Shown piece by piece: positions 57,705 to 64,000 of a DNA stretch of 64,000 bases (positions are counted from its first letter, which is position 1; every line of letters starts with the position of its first letter). The notes beneath the pieces were generated by a model. That model was not told the DNA's origin. It did not search any database and worked only from the letters and a program-made list of their open reading frames with translations. The DNA is from Oxytricha trifallax. Taxonomy: Eukaryota > Ciliophora > Spirotrichea > Sporadotrichida > Oxytrichidae. Made by a program: the position numbers and the translations under genes. The DNA lies in the NCBI GenBank assembly GCA_000711775.1, contig ARYC01017408.1, forward strand, positions 62,001 through 126,000, in the 5' to 3' direction.

Positions 57705-60700
57705 TCATGCTTCGAGATTTAATTCTTGTAATGCTTCCTCAAGAGATGCTGATTTTTATTTTGCAGATTTCTGTCTCTCTTTAATATCCTAAATACTTCC
57801 TTTAAGCGTTTGTAAACCTTTTTTTAATTAAAGAATATTCTAAATTATTATTAAAGCTTAAAAAGTAGAAAACTATATTACATCACCCATAAGTTTACAT
57901 ACTCTTGCTACATCTAATTTCCTTAAATATACTCCAAAAGCTGCCCCACAATTTTAACATAATGAATCAAAATAGACATAGCCTTATCATTTTTGAATGT
58001 AATCAAACTCTCGAAATATCTTTCTGTGATCAAATGCACAATTAAATCATTTGTTATCTTAAGATTTTCACTAATTTTATTTCTTTTTTCTTCAATAGCG
58101 GATTTAGATTTCTTCTAGTTAAAATTTAATAAACTTTCTATGAAGTAAAGATAAACCTATCTGATTTGTGAAGATTGAGCTGTGGCTATTTAATCATTCA
58201 TTATTTGTTAAATTTTCAATTCTCCTTGATTACTCTAATACAAATTTTAATTAAATTAATATTATTTAAAAAATATAAATAACTTGAAATTTACGACTCT
58301 CACTTTTATCATTCAAAAACTTTGAATAGTTGATCACTTATCTTTCTGCAAATATTTCAGCTATAATATTATTAAAAAATAATATAGTAGTATAAATCTT
58401 TAAAACATAATAAAAAAAAGTAAATTATTTATTCCTAAAATTTTATCCTATAATTTTCTTGACTGCCAAGACACTAGAATCACTCATTATACCATACTTC
58501 ACACAATTATCAATAAGCTGCTCATATTGATCATTATCCTCTGCAAAAACTTCTAATAAACTTTATATGAAAACTTCATAATAATTAAGCATAAATCTCC
58601 AATTTGGCTTAATTAAGTTTATTGCCTCTTCTGACATGAGATATTTTACCAAATCAAAAATTGAATTTTAAAAATATTTTCTTTAAAAAAATAAATAAAT
58701 ATGTTTAAGAATGAATTATTTTAATATCAAATCAGTGTAAAATGTATTCTTGATATCTTAATTAATAAGACTATATCTAGTCTCATGGAAATTCTTAATT
58801 AATTTAGAAGCATGAGTAATTAATTCATTTAAGACTTCTCTATTCTAAGTGTGTAGTAGTTTATTGTACAATTCTATTATTTGCAGATATTAAGCTTGAT
58901 TTGATTCATCTGTATCACTCAAGTTCTCTACAAATAAAATAAAATAAAATTATTATGTATAATACAATTTATCACATTTTTAATTATTGGCTATAATTAA
59001 AATGGGGTAAAGGACTTTTAATTTATGATTTACTCTAAAATTATAATAAATGACAAGCTAATGAATGTTTTAAGCAATAGCAATTTATGTTTCTTTTGAA
59101 CTAAATGATAAAATAGCTGGTTTAAGAAGCTTCTCAACTATAATCTCATAAAAATTTTGATAGAAAATGGTTTGAGAAAAAACTGAGGTTAAACCTTCAA
59201 ATATATCGCAAACTTTTCCCTTAGAAAATTCAAACTTCACACTAAATGCCAAAAGTTCCTTCAAATATGGAATTTAAAAAACATCTGAGGATACTTTAAA
59301 ACATAATAAGGAAAAATTAAACTGAAAATTGGTATAGGGAGTAATATATAATGTTCTGATTTTTTTCTCATCTCATTTTACTAAAAATTATATTGATTAA
59401 ATATGGTACTAATTCATGAACTTAATCTCTAGGAAGTTTAGTAAGATATGCATTTAAATGCTTTAATACAGTGCTTTTAGTTGTTAATGGGCAAGTGTTT
59501 TCACAGGATATTTGAAGTATTTCGATTGATAGAGGTACTAAAGTTTGAAGACTTTATATAAAATCATCACTATACACTTTTATGACTTGTTTCATCATTG
59601 ATTTGATATTAATAGGTTAAACTTACAATAAAAATAGATAAAAGCTACTCATAAATAACCATTTGAGAATTTATTGTTAAAAATTATCAATTATAAGTGA
59701 ATAATAGCCATTCTTTATAACTCTCTATCTGTTTCGTGCAATTTAGAACTCACAAGTAGGTAAATTTGGACAAGTGTTTCCCTAATATCCTAATTTTACT
59801 TCTATCCAATTTCTTTAAGAAATTGGCTAAATTTTAGAAGTTGCTTTATCATTGAACTTTAAACACTTGGTTACTAAGAATCATCAAGTAATTAGCTGAT
59901 AATTTTGAGAAACTTTTCACTTGTCTCTTTTATTGAAAGAGATTTGAAAGATTTGTTAAGACATAGTTATAGATTATTTATAAATCATTCCCTTAAAGCT
60001 ATGAGCAAATAAAAATTTGCAAACAGAAGCAAACAAAACCCTTCTTCCCTCCAATCTAGTAATTCTATTTATAATTTATATAAATTTTTTTTAAAGTTAA
60101 CCAATCATAAACGCACAAGACTCCTTAACTCTCACAGGACAGTCTGTACCCAGCATTTACTCCATAATAAGCAAACTCTCACAAAAAATCTTATTCCCAA
60201 TTCTCTCCTAATCATCCTACTCTGTTGTCGCGATGATCTTCGGAATGATTAATGAATAGACTACAGACCACTTTTGTAATACTTTCTTGTCAAATTTAGT
60301 CAGCATTACTTTTGTTTGTAACTTCAGCTCTTTATAGTATTTATCGTATAGTATCTAAATTCATAAAGTTTGCTTGTAATTTGATGTTAATAGGGGAAAA
60401 AGAGATTAAAAAATCAAAGCTAAATTCAGTTCATGAGAACTTACATCATTTCTTAACAGAATTGAAAACATTTCGCCTATTTAAGAATGCATGTCATCTC
60501 CCCATTAACTCATTTTAGACTTTAAATCATGAGTTTAATATATTTAATTAAGTTTACAAATATATACGGTAATATCTCCTCTTGTAAACTACTCATATTT
60601 TAATAGTAATAATGTCTTTAAATAATGAGTTATAAGTTTATCTTTGGGGTATCTCTAAATATACTCAATGTGTTTGTAAATAGGTAACTTGATGTGGTTT

Positions 60701-60960
60701 CTTTGTTGGCTTATTTCTCAAGCAATATCTTTATTCTATCCACCTCACTCAAATCTTCGCTTAATGTCTGCTTCTCAATTTCTGATTCAGGCTATATCAA
60801 TACTTTTAATAAAATTTACTTAAGAATATTATTTTGCCACAAATTTATTATGAAAAAATGAAATAAGTAGTTCACTTACAATCAGTTATAGCTTTGGCTT
60901 GTTATCATCAGTGTCGTCGTTGTTACCAGATTTAGGCATCATGGCGGCATAAGATTCCAT
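57705..60960 (-). CDS. Helical-repeat (HEAT/armadillo-like) protein
   Basis: Minus strand, from ATG 60958-60960 (MESYAAMMPKSGNNDDTDDN) to TGA 57705-57707 (...SLEEALQELNLEA). About a dozen coding segments alternate with short AT-rich gaps; at least one (60792-60879) is a GT-AG intron. Order: SEVDRIKILLEKQANKETTS, VMLTKFDKKVLQKWSVVYSL, CESLLIMEQMLGTDCPVRVK, FLKIISQLLDDSQQPSVQSS, LVQIYLLVSSKLHETDREL, VPLSIEILQISCENTCPLTT, PYLKELLAFSVKFEFSKGKV, CDIFEGLTSVFSQTIFYQNF, LYNKLLHTQNREVLNELITH, LVKYLMSEEAINLIKPNWRF, LIDNCVKYGIMSDSSVLAVK, and LITERYFESLITFKNDKAMS. Repeating amphipathic helices without transmembrane segments suggest an alpha-solenoid such as an importin/exportin-like or adaptor protein; this is an inference from pattern, not a named match. 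Confidence 0.65.
60792..60879 (-). other. Intron (GT-AG, 88 bp)
   Basis: On the minus strand GTAAGT follows AACTGATT and ATATAG precedes CCTGAATC. Splicing gives KPKLQLIPESEIEKQT in frame. A pointer reading (AGC) also fits but is weaker. Confidence 0.7.
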
Positions 60961-61079
60961 TTAAATTAAATCAGTATCTTTTATAAATTATTAAATTAAT
61001 TCTGACTGTGTTTTAAACATGAATAATGATGCCCTTTAAAATCTATATAATTTTAATATAAAATCTCAATGAAATGCAA

Positions 61080-61283
61080 TCATAAAAGTTATTGCTATGC
61101 ATATATATTTTTCTTAACAACATCCTTTTAAACTTCTCTCTCTTCATCAATCTTTCTCTCATAGTAGTTAGCATAGGGCTAAGCAGCACCCTTGTTCATT
61201 TTTACTGGAGATTTGGCTTTCTCATCCATTGCAACTTTGAAGAGGTTGTTTAGCTGGTTAGCTTTTTGTGATTAATTTGTCAT
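61080..61283 (-). CDS. 67-residue basic protein, unidentified
   Basis: A single minus-strand frame from ATG 61281-61283 to TGA 61080-61082: MTNQSQKANQLNNLFKVAMD, then KSPVKMNKGAAQPYANYYER and KIDEEREVQKDVVKKNIY. It is hydrophilic and helical, with no membrane segment. It lies between the larger minus-strand genes at 57705-60960 and 61410-64000 but has its own ATG and stop. The even codon use argues for a real small gene. Function unknown. Confidence 0.6.
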
Positions 61284-61409
61284 GGCGGTTTGCTATTTCT
61301 ATCAAAATTTACATAAACTCATATTCATACTAAGAATTAACAAATGATCTTCAAGTCAATTTTAGTTCATTTGCTATAGTCTTTATATAAAATTTAGTAT
61401 TATAAATTC

Positions 61410-64000
61410 TCATCCTTTTAATTGTTTATATTTAAATTTCTATAGTGGATTTTGGAATTACTATAGTGAATTTTGCATTTACGAAAATGGGTTATTCTGC
61501 TGTAATTACTATTGCTGTTGTTGTTAAATCATAGTCCTGTTGTTTTCATTGTCCACTTCATAGTAAACTCTTGGTTCTCTGTTAATCTGCAAATCTTTCT
61601 TGTTGGTGGACTCATAAGTGTCCAATCTCACACTCAAACCCTCCACTATGAAGTTCTTGGCGAGGTCGAATGTGGGGTTCATAGTCATAGAGAGCAACTC
61701 ATCGTGGTGGAGATACGAATATCTGATTGTTTTGAAAAGATCTGTTTTCTAAGCCTTTGTTAGTCTTTTTACATTTTTATATACAAGCATGATTTCAATA
61801 AATATAAAAGGTTTTAAGTCATTTAATTTAATTGAGATGATTATATTGCAAAAGGGCTCTTAATAAATTCTTTATAAAAATAACCAATTTACAAGTCTTT
61901 TGACAGTTAATCTTTCGAGTGCTTTAACATGAACCTCATTGACTTTCTTCTTCCACTTATGCTGAATCTTGCCAAGTTCATCAAGCTTAGCGAATTCATC
62001 AGCCTGCTTCTTCTCCTCCTCATCATGCTTCTTCTTCTCTTCCTCCTTCTTCTTAGTTTCTTCAACAAGTCTCTTATCTTTCTCCTCTTGAGTGAGATTA
62101 GACCAGTCTTTCAAGGGATTCTCCTCATCTAGCAGTGGGAGATTTTCTCTATGTTTCATATATGCTTCTATGAGGTCGACCACTATTTTCTCCTCTTGGA
62201 TGTACAAATTGTCTGCACCACAGAGACTCTTGAAAGAATCCACGGGTAGTTCTTTCAAGAAATCGGTGCCTTTTCCATCGCTTTTTTGAGTAATGTCTGA
62301 GAAGTTCATTACAATCAGGGCTTCACAAGCCTTCTAGATTGGCTCAATAATTAATTTAACAAGTATTTTATTAAGACTTTTTATAATTTACTGTACAAAA
62401 GTTCGGTAGCTTTTAAAAATTTACAAATTTTTATATAGAGTTAGCTCACTCTTGAATTTTATGCTCTCAAAATAATATTAAGTGCAATTCTTAGGAGTGA
62501 GCAATTTATCAACGATTCTTTATTCTAAAGATTTCTTCAGATTCTCAGCCTTCAAAACAAAAGCATAAGAAAGCATGAAGGGGGCATTTAATAAATGTTT
62601 CGTTGCTAAAATATCATAGCTAATTAATAGTGATCTTAATTATTTACAATCTGAAGAAAGTATTGTTATATAAAAATGTAAATTAGCCTCAGTGACCTCA
62701 TCCTTGATTACTTTGAATTCCTACATATCAAACTATTAAAAATATTTTTAAATTCTTACCTAATTGTGATAGAAATACTTGAGAATTTTGCTGACTACAT
62801 CATCTGGATGGTCCCCGCTAACTGGTATCGGTTATGGAATTTCAAACTACAAATTTATGAATAATTAGGAGAGTTTAAAACAAAGAATGTTTTACCTGAG
62901 TGATTTTAGAGTGATCCTCTGAAATGAAGAGCTCTAAGAAATATTTAGAGCCACTAGCTATGATCATCTTATGTGCCCTAAAGTAATCGTTAAATTTTTG
63001 GAAATGTAATGAGAGAATTGGTAAAAATTTTAAATATTCAGGCAATTATTAGAATTAATACAGTGATTTAATTTTATCATTAATAATATTTAAATAAATT
63101 TTGCATTATTCATTCATTGCATAATTCTAATGTAAGGCAATCGAGAAAAGTTGTCGAGCTTTTGTCGATTGCCTTACATTTTAGTATAAAGTTTAGTTGA
63201 TTGATTAATTTTTATAAATAAGGCAATATTATAATTTTTATTATTTTTTATCAAGTTATTTGCAAGCTTGTATTTGAGTAAATGTTATTACACTTAGACT
63301 TAATAGTCCCAACTTTTTAACTTTAAAATTATTAAACTTATTTTATTATATTTCATACTTATTTAATGTGAGATGCTTAAAATATAAGGTATTAGTATAA
63401 TAGTTATTACAATCTAATAAATTAAAATAAAGTACGTTCAATATATTTAAACTTTTTTGCAAAAAGTATTCAAGCTTACTCAGTATATGATTATATTTAT
63501 TAATGAATAAACTGTAAATAACTTATAAAGTTTGTATTAATTTTTAAAGCTTAATTATTTAGTAAATTTTAATGTTTTATAAAGTTAAGAAAACTTAACA
63601 AATATAATAAATTTGTGTATTATCTTCATTTTTATTTTAAAGTTTATTCAAATGTTCTTAAATATATAATCTAAAATTGCATAACTTATTCTCACTATAT
63701 TATTTAATTAAGTCACCTATTTTTTTGAAAATCTTACCAAATTTAAAAATGCTCTCTAAAGGCAAATGGGATATTTTTGAATATACTGTTCTCCATTCTT
63801 CATAAGCAAACCCAAGTTCTCTCTTATTATAATTCTTTTTATCTTAAAACTTACTTATACTTAGCACCAGTTGTAGGATTGACTACTGTCACATCACTTA
63901 ACACTTCATTGTTCAAGAAATCGCTGATATTAGAGTGTGTAAGTTTCTTTTTAGGTTCCTCCCCGATTTAACCCCCACTCGGTGGAACTGGTTGCTTGTT
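61410..64000 (-). CDS. BTB-BACK domain protein (5' end beyond the window)
   Basis: Minus strand; the reading frame enters from the right edge and stops at TGA 61410-61412. BTB-BACK proteins are commonly dimeric substrate adaptors of Cul3 ubiquitin ligases. The BTB domain includes ISDFLNNEVLSDVTVVNPTT (63960-63860), AHKMIIASGSKYFLELFISE (62985-62925), FEIPQPIPVSGDHPDDVVSK (62850) and ILKYFYHNQ. A helical region follows (LNAPFMLSYAFVLKAENLKK), then the BACK part: CEALIVMNFSDITQKSDGKG, TDFLKELPVDSFKSLCGADN, LYIQEEKIVVDLIEAYMKHR. A K/E-rich insert (EEKKKHDEEEKKQADEFAKL) splits the BACK helices, after which DLFKTIRYSYLHHDELLSMT and KNFIVEGLSVRLDTYE complete it. The tail is Q-rich. Several gaps are GT-AG introns and one is an IES with an 8-bp pointer. 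No kelch repeats are present. Confidence 0.85.
61770..61901 (-). other. IES, pointer AAAAGACT (minus strand)
   Basis: AGTCTTTT (plus strand) at 61762-61769 and 61894-61901. Excision of 132 bp joins ALERLTVKRL to TKAQKTDLFKTIRYSY in frame. No GT-AG borders. Confidence 0.85.
62988..63854 (-). other. 867-bp GT-AG interval in the BTB gene, probably an intron carrying an IES
   Basis: On the minus strand GTAAGT follows GTATAA and ACTTTAG precedes GGCACATAAG. Removal gives TGAKYKAHKMIIASGS, good BTB text. The length is far above the 50-175 bp of other introns here, so an IES inside the intron is likely. The interval contains a hairpin at 63129-63180. Confidence 0.55.
63129..63180. repeat. 52-bp perfect-arm hairpin
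   Basis: AATGTAAGGCAATCGA (63129-63144) is the reverse complement of 63165-63180, with a 20-bp spacer that itself contains AAAAG and CTTTT. It lies inside the long intron/IES interval of the BTB gene. There is no U-tract or gene context for a terminator, so it is more likely a decayed foldback element. Confidence 0.7.

Noticed and set aside
60794-60893. IES with 3-bp pointer AGC in the helical-repeat gene
   Set aside because: A canonical GT-AG intron at almost the same place gives an equally good in-frame product and needs no 3-bp pointer.
63129-63180. Rho-independent terminator or structured RNA
   Set aside because: A eukaryotic germline context with no downstream T-tract; inside a gene interval that is removed.
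1-64000. Scrambled or inverted MDSs
   Set aside because: For every gene with a recognisable order of motifs (CFAP20-domain, TRAPPC6, hydroxylase, BTB-BACK, MLF, IWS1) and for the long coiled-coil genes, coding segments run in linear order on one strand.
1-64000. Long standard-code open frames of low complexity (for example L/I-rich frames at 24353-24655, 34648-34926, 38029-38349, 43984-44292)
   Set aside because: They are antisense or out-of-frame shadows of Q/N/K-rich genes on the opposite strand: leucine runs appear because they oppose CAA, TAA and AAG codons.
1-64000. tRNA, rRNA, CRISPR array, retrovirus-like or Polinton-like element
   Set aside because: No cloverleaf-like or rRNA-like conserved text, no spaced direct repeats, and no reverse transcriptase, capsid or polymerase motif was seen on either strand.

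Overview
The window reads as germline (micronuclear) DNA of a spirotrichous ciliate of the hypotrich group (Oxytricha, Stylonychia and Tetmemena relatives); the species cannot be fixed from the sequence. Three observations carry this. (1) Genes make sense only if TAA and TAG are read as glutamine and TGA is the stop; with that code long conserved proteins appear (IWS1/Spn1, MLF, Sec61 beta, aspartyl beta-hydroxylase). (2) Many genes are cut by AT-rich segments that are not GT-AG introns but are bounded by short direct repeats (pointers, 4-10 bp); deleting the segment plus one repeat copy restores the reading frame and the protein family match. These are internally eliminated segments (IESs) between macronuclear-destined segments (MDSs). 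(3) True GT-AG introns of about 50-175 bp occur as well. Base composition is strongly AT-rich.

Layout. 1-9.2 kb: AT-rich DNA with an inverted-repeat (foldback) element with G-run ends, coding segments of plus-strand Q-rich genes, a GC-richer island with a decayed DDE transposase and a second intron-bearing reading frame (4.19-6.84 kb), and a second foldback element. 9.5-11.0 kb: two small plus-strand genes. 11.3-17.8 kb: tandem minus-strand paralogues of a membrane protein. 18.3-24.9 kb: a long plus-strand coiled-coil protein with a GAF-like region. 25-34 kb: a TRAPPC6/Trs33 gene, a small two-helix membrane protein, and a CFAP20-domain gene whose coding sequence is split by several IESs, one of them a G/C-run-ended transposon-like element sitting precisely in codons. 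34.5-41 kb: Q-rich protein, Sec61 beta, a putative membrane or secreted protein, IWS1/Spn1, MLF. 41.2-50.7 kb: a signal-peptide protein, a large acidic Q-rich coiled-coil protein and a multi-helix membrane protein. 52-64 kb: Q/N-rich protein, F5/8-type (discoidin-like) protein, aspartyl beta-hydroxylase, a helical-repeat protein, a 67-residue protein, and a BTB-BACK gene that runs off the right edge.

The genes form no operon or pathway. In these ciliates each would normally end on its own small somatic chromosome, so their neighbourhood here reflects germline order only. No rRNA, tRNA, CRISPR array, scrambled or inverted MDS was found. IES limits are given as the segment removed together with one pointer copy.
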